The position numbers and the translations under genes were made by a program. From the NCBI GenBank assembly GCA_900471485.1, contig UCEU01000002.1, forward strand, positions 105,620 to 169,619: 64,000 nucleotides of DNA. The letters run 5' to 3'. The notes under the pieces are model-generated. The model ran no database searches. It was not told the DNA's origin and was given only the letters and a program-made list of their open reading frames with translations. Within the stretch, counting starts at the first letter, position 1; every line of letters begins with the position of its first letter. Origin of the DNA: Hyphomicrobiales bacterium (GTDB lineage Bacteria; Pseudomonadota; Alphaproteobacteria; Rhizobiales; Rhizobiaceae). Shown piece after piece: positions 18,379 to 26,461 of the stretch.

Positions 18379-18534
18379 TCAGCCGTGTAGAATCCTGAAG
18401 GCGGCGAGGATGACGAGAAGGGCGGCCATCATGATCAGAATGATGTCGGAGCCGCGCGTCATCCTTCCAGCGTCACGCCCCGGCGAACCGGGACGTGGGT
18501 TGAGGGATTTGCGAAGTCGGCGACGAAGGATCAT
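18379..18534 (-). CDS. Predicted 51-residue membrane miniprotein between kdpA and kdpB
   Basis: An ATG at 18534, preceded by GAGGTG at a good distance, opens 51 codons to a TGA at 18379. The product has a strongly basic start (MILRRRLRKSLNPRPGS) and one C-terminal hydrophobic helix (DIILIMMAALLVILAAFRIL) ending HG. It fills almost all of the space between kdpA (eight bases upstream) and kdpB. It resembles KdpF only in being a tiny single-span protein; KdpF itself is found at 20295-20384. No family is recognised. It may be a second small Kdp accessory subunit, or a leader frame. Confidence 0.55.
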   Translation of the reverse strand: MILRRRLRKSLNPRPGSPGRDAGRMTRGSDIILIMMAALLVILAAFRILHG

Positions 18535-18542
18535 GCTTCACC

Positions 18543-20246
18543 TCAAAAGGTTTGGCCGGCGATCATGACGAGGTGCTCGATCACGGGTCCAAGCGCCAGG
18601 GCCGGGAAGAATGTCAGGCCGCCGACGATGACAATCGTGCCGGTCAGCAGGCCCACGAACAGCATGCCGTCGGTCGGGAAAGTGCCCGCCGAAGCCGGGA
18701 CCGTTTTCTTGGCGACCAGCGAGCCCGCGATTGCGAGCGCCGGAATGATCACCAGGAAACGACCAGCGAGCATGCCGATGCCGAGCGTGATGTTGTACCA
18801 GGGCGTATTGCCGGTAAGGCCGCCGAAGGCCGAACCGTTGTTGGCTGCCGCGGAGGTGTAGGCGTAGAGGATCTCCGAGAAGCCATGCGGGCCAGCGGTC
18901 CCGATCGAAGCGACGGCGGAGGGAAGCACGGTCGCGATCGCCGTGAAGATCAGCATCGCGGCCGGAAGGCAAAGAATGGCGAGAACGGCCATCTTCATTT
19001 CCTTGGCCTCGATCTTCTTGCCAAGATATTCCGGCGTGCGCCCGACCATGAGACCGGCAACGAAGATGGCGATGATGACGAACAACAGGATGCCGTAGAA
19101 GCCGGCGCCGACGCCACCGACGATGACTTCGCCGAGCTGCATGTTGATCAGCGGGATAAGACCGCCAAGCGCGGTGAAGCTGCCATGCATGGCATTCACG
19201 GCGCCGCAGGACGCGGCCGTGGTGATGACGGCAAACAGCGACGACATCGAAATGCCGAAGCGGACTTCCTTGCCTTCCATGTTGCCACCCTGCAGGCCGA
19301 AAGCGTGCATCAGCGGGTTGCCGGCGGCTTCCGCCCAATAGGTCACGCCGACGCCGATGACGAACAGAATGCCCATCGTGGCGAGGATCGCCCAGCCCTG
19401 ACGCTGGTTTCCGACCATGCGGCCGAAGACGTTGGTGAACGCGGCGCCGATCGCGAAGATCGAGAGCATCTGGATCATGTTCGAGATCGCGTCCGGATTT
19501 TCGAAGGGGTGAGCCGAATTTGCGTTGAAGAAGCCGCCGCCGTTGGTGCCGAGCATCTTGATGGCAAGCTGCGAGGCGACCGGCCCCAGTGCGATCGTCT
19601 GCTTGGCGCCCTCCAGCGTGGTCGCGTCGACATAGGGACCGAAGGTCTGCGGGACACCGAGATAGACGTAGACTAGTGTCAGCACGATGCAGACCGGAAG
19701 CAGCACATAGAGCGTGCTCCTGAACATATCGACCCAGAAATTGCCGATGGCCTTGCCCGATGCGCGTGAAAAGGCGCGGATGAGCCCGATGGCGATGGCC
19801 ATGCCGGTTGCTGCGGAGACGAAGTTCTGCACGGTCAGCCCGGCCATCTGGGTCAGATAGGACATGGTGCCTTCGCCGCCGTAGTTCTGCCAATTGGTAT
19901 TGCTGACGAAACTGACGGCGGTGTTGAAGGAGAGCTCCGGCGGAACGGCCGCCATGCCTGCCGGATTATAGGGCAGCACGGCCTGCAGGCGCATCAGCGC
20001 GTACAGGAGAAGGACGCCGAGCAGATTGAACATGAGCATTGCGAATGCATAGGACGTCCAATGCTGCTCTTCGCGTTCGCTGGTGTTCGCCAGCTTGTAA
20101 AGTCCGCGTTCGATCGGAACGAGGACGGGTGAGAGAAATGTGCGCTCGCCGGTAAAGACGCGTGTCATGTAACCGCCAAGCGGTTTGACGAGCATGATGA
20201 GGATCCCGCAAAACAGCAGGATCTGGAGCCATCCGTTGAGGGTCAT
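18543..20246 (-). CDS. kdpA: KdpA potassium-channel-like subunit
   Basis: A 567-residue membrane protein that forms the potassium-selective pore of KdpFABC. Four selectivity-filter-like repeats can be seen, for example [42 protein letters not shown] and [12 protein letters not shown]. About ten membrane helices are present and the length is standard. It follows kdpF by about 48 bases. Translation starts [20 protein letters not shown], as in other KdpA proteins. Confidence 0.97.
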   Translation of the reverse strand: MTLNGWLQILLFCGILIMLVKPLGGYMTRVFTGERTFLSPVLVPIERGLYKLANTSEREEQHWTSYAFAMLMFNLLGVLLLYALMRLQAVLPYNPAGMAAVPPELSFNTAVSFVSNTNWQNYGGEGTMSYLTQMAGLTVQNFVSAATGMAIAIGLIRAFSRASGKAIGNFWVDMFRSTLYVLLPVCIVLTLVYVYLGVPQTFGPYVDATTLEGAKQTIALGPVASQLAIKMLGTNGGGFFNANSAHPFENPDAISNMIQMLSIFAIGAAFTNVFGRMVGNQRQGWAILATMGILFVIGVGVTYWAEAAGNPLMHAFGLQGGNMEGKEVRFGISMSSLFAVITTAASCGAVNAMHGSFTALGGLIPLINMQLGEVIVGGVGAGFYGILLFVIIAIFVAGLMVGRTPEYLGKKIEAKEMKMAVLAILCLPAAMLIFTAIATVLPSAVASIGTAGPHGFSEILYAYTSAAANNGSAFGGLTGNTPWYNITLGIGMLAGRFLVIIPALAIAGSLVAKKTVPASAGTFPTDGMLFVGLLTGTIVIVGGLTFFPALALGPVIEHLVMIAGQTF

Positions 20247-20294
20247 GGGAAGTAACTTTCAATACCCGATTGTTTCAGCCGCGCTCGGCGTGGG

Positions 20295-20384
20295 TCAGAA
20301 GCGTTCGGGACGAATGAGAGCGTAGGTGAGGTACACCGCGAGGAAGGCGGTGACGGCACCACTGATGATATAGTCGAATGCCAT
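20295..20384 (-). CDS. kdpF: KdpF small subunit
   Basis: A 29-residue single-helix protein reading MAFDYIISGAVTAFLAVYLT and ending in YALIRPERF. The C-terminal L-x-x-P-E-R-F ending is the KdpF signature. It lies directly before kdpA, where KdpF stabilises the complex. The ATG at 20384 lies 13 bases after the preceding miniprotein gene. Confidence 0.92.
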   Translation of the reverse strand: MAFDYIISGAVTAFLAVYLTYALIRPERF

Positions 20385-20397
20385 GGTGCTTCTCCGG

Positions 20398-20481
20398 CTA
20401 GAGTCGCTCGCAAGCTTTGGCGTAAGCAAAGCATGCCGCGAAAAACAGGATCGCCGTGGCGAGGAGAATGATGTCCATCAT
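20398..20481 (-). CDS. 27-residue membrane miniprotein at the head of the kdp operon
   Basis: From an ATG at 20481 (GGAGT eight bases upstream) a 27-codon frame encodes MMDIILLATAILFFAACFAY followed by AKACERL and a TAG. It is one hydrophobic helix with a short basic/acidic tail ending CERL. From memory, peptides of this shape ending in CxRL often precede kdpF in other bacteria and are usually left as hypothetical. The position, first in the kdp operon, suggests it is co-transcribed with the pump. Function unknown. Confidence 0.6.
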   Translation of the reverse strand: MMDIILLATAILFFAACFAYAKACERL

Positions 20482-20675
20482 GATCGTGACTCCGGTTTGT
20501 TGTCGTTGGAGTCAGACAAGACGAAGGGCGCCATCGCTGGGATGGCACCATTCATGCTTTCTGGCGCGGAGAGTGGAAGGATCTCTCGGACATCAATATG
20601 CGGCCGAAGCGCATAAGCGTTCGAGATCGACCGCAGCGCACGGATATAAAAATCTTATAAATGAAGGGAGAAGGA

Positions 20676-20698
20676 AAAATGCCTCGCCGAAGCGAGGC
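20676..20698 (-). terminator. TTCG-tetraloop terminator of the phospholipid cluster
   Basis: On the minus strand GCCTCGC-TTCG-GCGAGGC is followed by ATTTTT, a textbook intrinsic terminator. It lies about 130 bases after the stop of the CDP-alcohol phosphatidyltransferase gene. Confidence 0.8.
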
Positions 20699-20704
20699 TA
20701 GTCC

Positions 20705-20741
20705 AAGGCCGCTTCGGGGAAAACAGAAGCGACGCGGCCTT
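20705..20741. terminator. Second hairpin, possible bidirectional terminator
   Basis: AAGGCCGC and GCGGCCTT form an 8-bp stem with a 21-base loop. On the plus strand it is followed by TTTCT; on the minus strand it precedes the TTCG hairpin, so the two could act together. Confidence 0.5.
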
Positions 20742-20831
20742 TTCTATTGTCGACATCATCGTCTGCAAAGCGCACTTTTGTCATTTCCGGTACGCCTTTG
20801 TCACATAGGCGCGCCGCGCACCCGGAATTTG

Positions 20832-21485
20832 CTACCTTTGTGAACCGGTATCCTTGAGGCGCTCGACAAGGTTGCGGCCGCGCCGCAGGGCTGTAATGCC
20901 GGCTCCAATCGCGATGATCCAGAGCGCCACGGTCAGAATCTCGTTGCGGCCATTCCAGAGAGGCTCCAGCAGAGAAATGACGGCGGCGGCCGTGATCGTT
21001 GCCATGCGATGCTGCTTGGCCATCGGGCCGGAAAAATCACTGGGGTTGCCGGTCGCTCTGCCCAGTTCCCTGGTGTAGGCGGTTAGCACGGCGAATGTCG
21101 CAGCCGCCCATCCCAAACCGGGCAACCCGATGCCAAAGCCCACGCCGGCCAGAATCAGGATATCGGCGATGCGATCGGGAAACTCGTTCCAGAAGGGACC
21201 ATCCGCGGCGCCCTTTCCGCCTTCCACCGCAACCATTCCATCGAACAGATTGCAGAGCAGGCGCATCTGGCAGAACGCGGCGGCGAGCACGAGCAGCAAA
21301 ATACGCGCAAGGCCATATTGCTGCCCGGCAAGGAAGAAGGCGCCGCCCGCGAGCGCTGCGGCAACCATGCTTGCCTGCGAAATCTGGTTCGGTGTGACCG
21401 AACGCGTTGCCAACCATTGGGCGATCCTTCGTGCCCATTGCGTATCCCGGCTTGCCAGCGGCCGGCGATCTCCGGATTCCGTCAT
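20832..21485 (-). CDS. CDP-alcohol phosphatidyltransferase family protein
   Basis: A 217-residue integral membrane enzyme expected to transfer a phosphatidyl group from CDP-diacylglycerol to an alcohol. The active-site region reads CNLFDGMVAVEGGKGAADG followed by NEFPDRIAD. This keeps the DG, the spaced G and the final PDRxAD Asp residues of the family but departs from the standard DG-x2-AR form (AV instead of AR). About five or six helices are present. The ATG at 21485 overlaps the previous gene as ATGA. The cluster recalls E. coli ynbA-ynbB. The acceptor alcohol is unknown. Confidence 0.85.
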   Translation of the reverse strand: MTESGDRRPLASRDTQWARRIAQWLATRSVTPNQISQASMVAAALAGGAFFLAGQQYGLARILLLVLAAAFCQMRLLCNLFDGMVAVEGGKGAADGPFWNEFPDRIADILILAGVGFGIGLPGLGWAAATFAVLTAYTRELGRATGNPSDFSGPMAKQHRMATITAAAVISLLEPLWNGRNEILTVALWIIAIGAGITALRRGRNLVERLKDTGSQR

Positions 21486-21871
21486 TGTCTGCGCCTCTTT
21501 CGGGTCAGGGAATAGCTGTAGGCCGTCGCATAACTGGTGGAGACGGCGAGCGGCACGGCGATCGTTTTCAGGATCTCCGGCGTTCCGCTCAATGCATGGA
21601 TCAGCATCAGGATGGTGGTGGAGGCGACGCAGGCGATCAGCGGTGGCGCCCAAAAGGCGGCAGATCCATCAAATTTGCCTGCGAGGAATTCGACCGCCTT
21701 TTTGAGGAAGAGAGTGAGGCAGGCCGACAGCCCACCCTGGACCACGCCCGCCAGGCCAGCGCGCAAGGCGGAATGATCGCGGTTGGCGAACACGGCCCAG
21801 CTGCCCATCGCGACGAAGGCGAAGAGCACATGGGCGATGCTGCTGGCCGCTATGCGCCTTACCATTTCCAT
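21482..21871 (-). CDS. Unknown membrane protein in phospholipid cluster
   Basis: A 129-residue protein starting MEMVRRIAASSIAHVLFAFV. It has four likely membrane helices (about residues 9-28, 40-57, 72-90 and 98-118) and a very basic C-terminal tail RKRRRQ. No family is recognised. It is locked between the cytidylyltransferase (TGATG overlap) and the CDP-alcohol transferase (ATGA overlap), so it is almost certainly translated with them. It may be a partner or flippase-like component, but nothing in the sequence proves this. Confidence 0.8.
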   Translation of the reverse strand: MEMVRRIAASSIAHVLFAFVAMGSWAVFANRDHSALRAGLAGVVQGGLSACLTLFLKKAVEFLAGKFDGSAAFWAPPLIACVASTTILMLIHALSGTPEILKTIAVPLAVSTSYATAYSYSLTRKRRRQ

Positions 21872-22821
21872 CAGGTAGTAGACCACCAATAGCGCACGAT
21901 ATGGAAGAAGATCGGTGCGGAGAAGACGACAGAGTCCAGCCGGTCGATAAGGCCGCCATGCCCCTCGATCAGGTGGCCCCAATCCTTTACGCCCCGGTCG
22001 CGCTTGATGGCCGACATGACAAGGCCGCCGAAAAAGCCCATCAGCGTGATGACAAGCGCGAGAAGGCCCGCCTGGAAAGGCGTGAACGGCGTGATCCACC
22101 ACAGGGCCGCGCCGATCAGCGTGGCGCTCGCGACACCGCCGATAAAGCCTTCAACGGTCTTCGAGGGTGACAGATTGGGGGCGATCTTGGTTTTGCCGAA
22201 CAGCTTGCCCCAGACATATTGGAGTACGTCGCTCATCTGCACGATGATGACGAGGAAGGCGATCAGCAGCACGTTCCGCCCTTCATAGCCAGCGATATTG
22301 AGCGTCAGCAGCGCCGGCACGTGCGAAGCGCAGAAGACGCAGATCATCAGCGCCCACTGGACCTCGGCGATGCGCACGAGAAAGCGCTCGGTATCGCCGC
22401 GCAGAACCGAGATGATCGGCATCAGCAGGAACGCGTAGACGGGGATGAAGATCGAGAAGATGCCGTATTCCTTGAACCAGAGCAGCCCGTACTGGATCGG
22501 CAGCACGATGAAGAAGGCGGTGGCGAGCGCCCAGTGATCGGCGCGCTTCGTGTTGGTAAGGGTGATGAACTCGCGCAGCGCCGCGAAGGAGCAAAATCCG
22601 AACAGCACGAGAATGCCCACGCGGCCGGCGGTAAAGGCAAGTCCGATCAGGATGACCATGACCCACCAGGCCTTGATGCGGGCGTTCAGATTCTCGATGG
22701 CAGCGTTCGCGTGATCCGGAGACAGGCGTCGCTGCAGGACGAAGCCGATCGCCGAGGCGACAACGAGGACCGCTACTATGCCGAGGACGAGTGTCCAGAG
22801 ATCGGAATCTGCCGCGTTCAT
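21871..22821 (-). CDS. Phosphatidate cytidylyltransferase (CdsA family)
   Basis: A 316-residue membrane enzyme making CDP-diacylglycerol from phosphatidate and CTP. The family signature is intact near the C-terminus: SAIKRDRGVKDWGHLIEGHG followed by GLIDRLDS. About eight hydrophobic segments precede it. It is longer at the N-terminus than housekeeping CdsA and stands in a dedicated cluster rather than in the usual frr-uppS-cdsA setting, so it is probably a paralogue like E. coli YnbB. The start at 22821 overlaps the acyltransferase stop. Confidence 0.9.
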   Translation of the reverse strand: MNAADSDLWTLVLGIVAVLVVASAIGFVLQRRLSPDHANAAIENLNARIKAWWVMVILIGLAFTAGRVGILVLFGFCSFAALREFITLTNTKRADHWALATAFFIVLPIQYGLLWFKEYGIFSIFIPVYAFLLMPIISVLRGDTERFLVRIAEVQWALMICVFCASHVPALLTLNIAGYEGRNVLLIAFLVIIVQMSDVLQYVWGKLFGKTKIAPNLSPSKTVEGFIGGVASATLIGAALWWITPFTPFQAGLLALVITLMGFFGGLVMSAIKRDRGVKDWGHLIEGHGGLIDRLDSVVFSAPIFFHIVRYWWSTT

Positions 22822-23462
22822 TCGCCACCGCCTGCGTGCTTGGGAGAGAGATGCAGTAGCGCCTGCCGCGTTCTTTCGAGAAAGGCTTCCTTTGTTTCGG
22901 CGGGCCCGATCAACATCGGGCTGCCGAAGGTGACGGTGCAGATAAGCGGAATAGGCACGATCTCGCCTTTCGGCATCACACGGTTGAGGTTGTCGATCCA
23001 GACAGGAACAAGCTGGATATCGGGGCGGGCGGAGGCCAGGTGGAACAGCCCGCTCTTGAACGGCAGCAGGGGTGCCTCTGTCTGATTGCGCGTGCCTTCA
23101 GGAAAGAGGATGAGCGAGGAGCCGGCATCGATCGCGTCCGTCATGACTGTGATCGGATCGGCCGTGCGCTTGTCGCGGTCGCGCTCGATCAGCACCGCGC
23201 GAAAGACGTCGCGACCGATGAAGCGATTGATCGACGACTTCAGCCAATATTCAGCGCCGGCGACCGGCCGCGTGTTCTTGCGCAAGGCCGGCGGCAGAAC
23301 CGCCCAGACCAGAATGAAGTCGCCATGGCTGCAATGATTGGCGAAATAGACGCAGCGCCCCGTCGGCGCGCCTTCGCCCGGCCATATTGCGCGCACGGCC
23401 GTAATCGCTCGTGCGAAAATCACGATAGCCGCCCCAACCGGCTTCGCCAGCAGTCCCTGCAT
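22818..23462 (-). CDS. 1-acyl-sn-glycerol-3-phosphate acyltransferase (PlsC family)
   Basis: A 214-residue acyltransferase that would make phosphatidate from lysophosphatidate. It has the catalytic NHCSHGD box (H-x4-D) near residue 43 and the substrate-binding FPEGTRN motif near residue 120, followed by an IQLVPVWIDNLNRVMP segment. One N-terminal hydrophobic stretch anchors it. I chose the ATG at 23462 (GGGG just upstream); a TTG at 23504 would add 14 residues. As first gene of the four-gene cluster it would supply phosphatidate to the next enzyme. Confidence 0.88.
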   Translation of the reverse strand: MQGLLAKPVGAAIVIFARAITAVRAIWPGEGAPTGRCVYFANHCSHGDFILVWAVLPPALRKNTRPVAGAEYWLKSSINRFIGRDVFRAVLIERDRDKRTADPITVMTDAIDAGSSLILFPEGTRNQTEAPLLPFKSGLFHLASARPDIQLVPVWIDNLNRVMPKGEIVPIPLICTVTFGSPMLIGPAETKEAFLERTRQALLHLSPKHAGGGE

Positions 23463-23656
23463 TCCCCGCAACCCCCACCAACAGAATGGAAATGTTAGCG
23501 GCAATCGTCAACTTTCGAAAGTCCCTGCGACCTGCGGATGCAATTTGCTTCATCGCGCCGTTCGATTTGGCACGGTATCTAAGGTTTCGCGGCCTTGCGG
23601 AGGAAAGCGTTAACCATGGTCCGGTACTGATGACGTCAATGTAACGGAACGAGTCG

Positions 23657-23971
23657 ATGTCAGTACAGTCAAACAAAGCCCTGAAGACAATGACCTCAAG
23701 CGGGATCGTGCTTTTCCCCGTCGCCTCGCGCGGCGGCGATATCGAGCGCTGTGCCGCCGAGCTGGACAGCCGGCATGGCGAAGAGGCCGTTCGCTTCTGG
23801 AAGACGGAATGCCGGAAGCTGGCCGACGAGCTGACCGGGCTCGGTCTCTCGGAGGCTGATGTCCGCCATCAGGTCATGACATTCCAGGCCGAGGTGCAAA
23901 CTGCCCTGGTGCATCGCTCGCAGTCGCGTGCCATCGCCGATAGCCGCAACGGCCGCGCGATCAAGCGCTGA
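23657..23971 (+). CDS. DUF6074 family protein
   Basis: A 104-residue soluble protein. The core IERCAAELDSRHGEEAVRFW followed by RKLADELTGLGLSEADVRHQV and MTFQAEVQ is the pattern I associate with DUF6074, small helical proteins common in Rhizobiales. It begins with an ATG at 23657 and stands alone, divergent from the phospholipid cluster. There are no catalytic residues or membrane segments. Function unknown. Confidence 0.75.
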   Translation: MSVQSNKALKTMTSSGIVLFPVASRGGDIERCAAELDSRHGEEAVRFWKTECRKLADELTGLGLSEADVRHQVMTFQAEVQTALVHRSQSRAIADSRNGRAIKR

Positions 23972-24059
23972 TATCGACGTTTCCGGCGAGCGCGCCCTGG
24001 GCGCGTCGACTATCTTCATGGATGAGCGCTCGGCTTTCGGTGGCCGGCAAGGAGATCTC

Positions 24060-24611
24060 ATGGCAAGCCACACGAAATGCGATCCCCTGAGCTGGGGCCG
24101 CGGGCCGCGCATTCTCGAGATCTTTATCGAGCCGACCTGTCCTTATTCGGCCAGAGCCTTCAACAAGCTCGATGCCCTTCTCGATAACATGGGCGAAGAG
24201 CGCATCACCATCAAGATTCGGCTGCAGTCGCAACCGTGGCACATGTATTCGGGCGTCATTGTCCGCTCGATCATTGCCGCGTCGACACTTGCGGGCGGTA
24301 AAGAGGCCGCAAAAGCGGTGATGGCGTCCATTGCCGCGCATCGCGAGGAATTCGAGTTCGCGCATCATGCCAGCGGCCCCAATATGAACGCCACACCGAA
24401 CCAGATTATAGAGCGGCTTGAAGCCTATAGCGGCATTGCGCTGAAGCAGGCCTTCGCCATTCCGGATCTCGACCGCGAGATCAAATGGCACTGCAAATAC
24501 TCCCGCCAGAACGGAATCCATGTCTCGCCGACATTCATGATCGATGGACTGGTGCAGCCGGACATGAGCAGCGGCGATACGGTCGAGGCCTGGGGTGAGA
24601 AATTGGCTTAG
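24060..24611 (+). CDS. Thioredoxin-fold (DsbA-like) protein
   Basis: A 183-residue cytoplasmic protein. The segment ILEIFIEPTCPYSARAFNKL near residue 20 is a thioredoxin-like beta-alpha unit with a C-P-Y-S active site, that is, a single Cys. The cis-proline loop is seen in NGIHVSPTFMIDG near the C-terminus, and the helical insertion between them is DsbA-like. AAGGAG lies before the ATG at 24060. There is no signal peptide, so it is not a periplasmic oxidase. A glutathione-linked or chaperone-like role is possible, but the substrate is unknown. Confidence 0.75.
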   Translation: MASHTKCDPLSWGRGPRILEIFIEPTCPYSARAFNKLDALLDNMGEERITIKIRLQSQPWHMYSGVIVRSIIAASTLAGGKEAAKAVMASIAAHREEFEFAHHASGPNMNATPNQIIERLEAYSGIALKQAFAIPDLDREIKWHCKYSRQNGIHVSPTFMIDGLVQPDMSSGDTVEAWGEKLA

Positions 24612-24672
24612 GCGAAAGTATCTACTGCCAGCCGACTTCGGCCTCAGTAAAACCTACGGCATTCAGAGAAAA

Positions 24673-24762
24673 TGGCGGAGAGGGTGGGATTCGAACCCAC
24701 GATACGGTTGCCCGTATGCCGCATTTCGAGTGCGGTGCTTTCGACCACTCAGCCACCTCTCC
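24673..24762 (-). tRNA. tRNA-Ser (anticodon CGA)
   Basis: The minus strand folds as a 90-base serine tRNA with CCA encoded. The 7-bp acceptor is GGAGAGG with CCTCTCC, the discriminator is G, the T arm reads GGGTTCGAATCCC, there is a long variable arm (ACGGGCAACCGT), and the anticodon loop is CTCGAAA, giving CGA. It reads UCG codons. Confidence 0.95.
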
Positions 24763-24798
24763 GCTTCGTTGGTCGGCGCTTGTTCGGCGCGGGCTGTC

Positions 24799-24827
24799 TC
24801 ATAGCGAGAGAATCGGAGACTGGCAAG
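24799..24827 (-). promoter_or_regulatory. Sigma-70 promoter of tRNA-Ser
   Basis: On the minus strand CTTGCC (24822-24827) and CTATGA (24799-24804) are 17 bases apart. This fits the rhizobial consensus CTTGAC-N17-CTATAT and lies about 37 bases before the tRNA. Confidence 0.65.
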
Positions 24828-24869
24828 TCGGAATCTCAAGGCATTTCATCCTTTTGTCATCCTTTTACC

Positions 24870-24898
24870 TTGACAGTTTTTTTGCGCTCGCGTATCTG
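24870..24898 (+). promoter_or_regulatory. Sigma-70 promoter of rplU-rpmA
   Basis: TTGACA (24870-24875) and TATCTG (24893-24898) are separated by 17 bases. Transcription would start near 24905, leaving a leader of about 170 bases before rplU, in which a ribosomal-protein leader structure is possible. Confidence 0.65.
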
Positions 24899-25077
24899 CG
24901 CAACCCAATAGGTGTGGATAAGTCCGCGCCTTGTCCGTCCCGCGCCTGCGCGGGGCATCACCGGCAGCCAGAATTCCTGGGCAAAAGCCCTGAAATCCCT
25001 GCTCAACACAGACTGATAAAAAGACGGCCGCCTGTTTTGACGCGGGCTGAGCCGGAACGAACATGAAAGGATAAAAA

Positions 25078-25395
25078 ATGTTCGCAGTCATCAAGACCGG
25101 CGGTAAGCAGTACCGTGTGGCGGCAAACGACGTGCTGACCATCGAGAAGCTTGAAGCAACCGCTGGCGACGCAATTGAATTTACCGAAGTCCTGGTCATC
25201 GGCGAAGGCGCCGACGCTGCGATCGGTGCTCCCTTCGTCAAGGGCGCTTCCGTCAAGGCCGAAGTGGTCGAGCACAACCGCGGCAAGAAGGTCATCGCCT
25301 TCAAGAAGCGCCGTCGTCAGAACTCGAAGCGCTCGCGCGGCCATCGTCAGCACCACACCGTTGTCCGTATCACGGACATCGTGGCTGCCAAGTAA
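25078..25395 (+). CDS. rplU: 50S ribosomal protein L21
   Basis: A 105-residue protein, [20 protein letters not shown] at its start, which is the canonical L21 opening. The conserved block [20 protein letters not shown] is present. It binds 23S rRNA in the large subunit. A short Rhizobiales-type C-terminus ends RITDIVAAK. It is followed after 34 bases by rpmA, the usual pairing, and obg lies nearby. Confidence 0.98.
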   Translation: MFAVIKTGGKQYRVAANDVLTIEKLEATAGDAIEFTEVLVIGEGADAAIGAPFVKGASVKAEVVEHNRGKKVIAFKKRRRQNSKRSRGHRQHHTVVRITDIVAAK

Positions 25396-25429
25396 GATCA
25401 CGGGACTTAAGGTTTAAAGGAGAACTCCA

Positions 25430-25699
25430 ATGGCACACAAAAAAGCTGGCGGTTCGTCGCGCAACGGTCGTGATTCCGAATCCAAGCGCCTTGGCGTGAA
25501 GAAGTTCGGCGGCGAAGCCGTCATCGCAGGCAACATTATCGTGCGTCAGCGCGGTACGCAGTGGCACCCGGGTTCCAACGTCGGCCTCGGCAAGGATCAC
25601 ACGATTTTTGCTCTCACCGCCGGCAATGTGAACTACCGTACGAAGGCCAACGGCCGCGTATACGTATCCGTGATGCCGAAAGCGGAAGCAGCGGAATAA
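25430..25699 (+). CDS. rpmA: 50S ribosomal protein L27
   Basis: An 89-residue protein starting [20 protein letters not shown], the standard L27 N-terminus that reaches the peptidyl-transferase centre. The block [20 protein letters not shown] is conserved. AAAGGAG precedes the ATG. It is co-transcribed with rplU and followed by a strong terminator. Confidence 0.98.
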   Translation: MAHKKAGGSSRNGRDSESKRLGVKKFGGEAVIAGNIIVRQRGTQWHPGSNVGLGKDHTIFALTAGNVNYRTKANGRVYVSVMPKAEAAE

Positions 25700-25763
25700 G
25701 CCGGTAGCGCTTTATAGCAGCCGGTGTCTCATCGACCCGGCTGAGCGTACAAGGTTCAGTCAA

Positions 25764-25806
25764 GAAAAAAGGGGAGATGGGGCACCACCCATCTCCCCTT
25801 TTTCTT
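25764..25806. terminator. Strong terminator after rpmA
   Basis: GGGGAGATGGG and CCCATCTCCCC form an 11-bp perfect stem with A-run before and TTTTTCTTT after it. It should work on the plus strand for rplU-rpmA and is symmetrical enough for both directions. Confidence 0.93.
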
Positions 25807-25828
25807 TACCCTCAAGGAGGACTGAACC

Positions 25829-26461
25829 ATGCAAGGCGAATTGTTAAGGAGAGACCAAAGGTCTCCCGAAGAAAGGCTGCGGCCTGAGCGGTTAAGGACT
25901 GATTGCCCTGTCTTACTGTCGGAAAGGCTCGTCATGCGCGCGCCCCACGAAGAAGACATCGACGCCCTTGCCCATCTCGCCAACAACGCCAAAGTCGCCA
26001 CAATGGTGTCGCGCATGCCGCACCCGTATACGGCCAATGATGCCGCCGACTTCGTGCGACGCACGAAAAATGGCGAGATTGGCAAGTGCGTCTATGCGAT
26101 TACCAAAGCCGAAAACGGCGCCTTCATCGGTTGCTGCGGGATCGAGCCGCATCTGGACGGACGCACCGTCGAGATCGGTTACTGGCTGGGGGAACGTTTC
26201 TGGAACCAGGGCTACATGACCGAGGCATGCCATGCCCTAGTCGACATGGTCTTCCGCACGCGACAGGATATCGAGCAGATCGATGCCCGTTGCCGGGTTA
26301 TGAATATCGCCTCGCGGCGGGTCATCCAGAAGTGCGGCTTCCAGTTCCAGGGATCGGGTCTTGCCGCTTCGCTTGCGCTCGGCAGCAACGTTCCGGTCGA
26401 ATGGTACCGGCTTGATCGCAAGACCTGGATGTCGCTCAGAAGCTGGGGGAGTGTCTTATGA
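25829..26461 (+). CDS. GNAT family N-acetyltransferase
   Basis: A 210-residue acetyltransferase of the RimJ/RimL type. After a charged N-terminal tail of about 30 residues, the domain starts at LLSERLVMRAPHEEDIDALA. It continues with IGCCGIEPHLDGRTVEIGYWLGERFWNQGYMTEACHAL split over the acetyl-CoA-binding motif A, and IASRRVIQKCGFQFQG. AAGGAGG lies eight bases before the ATG. It overlaps the next acetyltransferase gene by ATGA. The acceptor (protein N-terminus or small molecule) is unknown. Confidence 0.88.
   Translation: MQGELLRRDQRSPEERLRPERLRTDCPVLLSERLVMRAPHEEDIDALAHLANNAKVATMVSRMPHPYTANDAADFVRRTKNGEIGKCVYAITKAENGAFIGCCGIEPHLDGRTVEIGYWLGERFWNQGYMTEACHALVDMVFRTRQDIEQIDARCRVMNIASRRVIQKCGFQFQGSGLAASLALGSNVPVEWYRLDRKTWMSLRSWGSVL

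Larger units (their letters stand above)
20482..20831. other. Intergenic region between kdp operon and phospholipid cluster
   Basis: Both flanking operons read leftward, so this region holds the kdp promoter (near the left end) and the 3' end of the lipid cluster. It contains two strong hairpins at 20676-20698 and 20705-20741, described separately. A KdpE operator is expected near 20500-20650, but I cannot identify one with confidence. No gene is supported. Confidence 0.6.

Noticed and set aside
24899..25077. Riboswitch or structured leader before rplU
   Set aside because: The leader of about 170 bases is long enough for a ribosomal-protein leader, and a small GC hairpin is visible, but I could not match a known structure.
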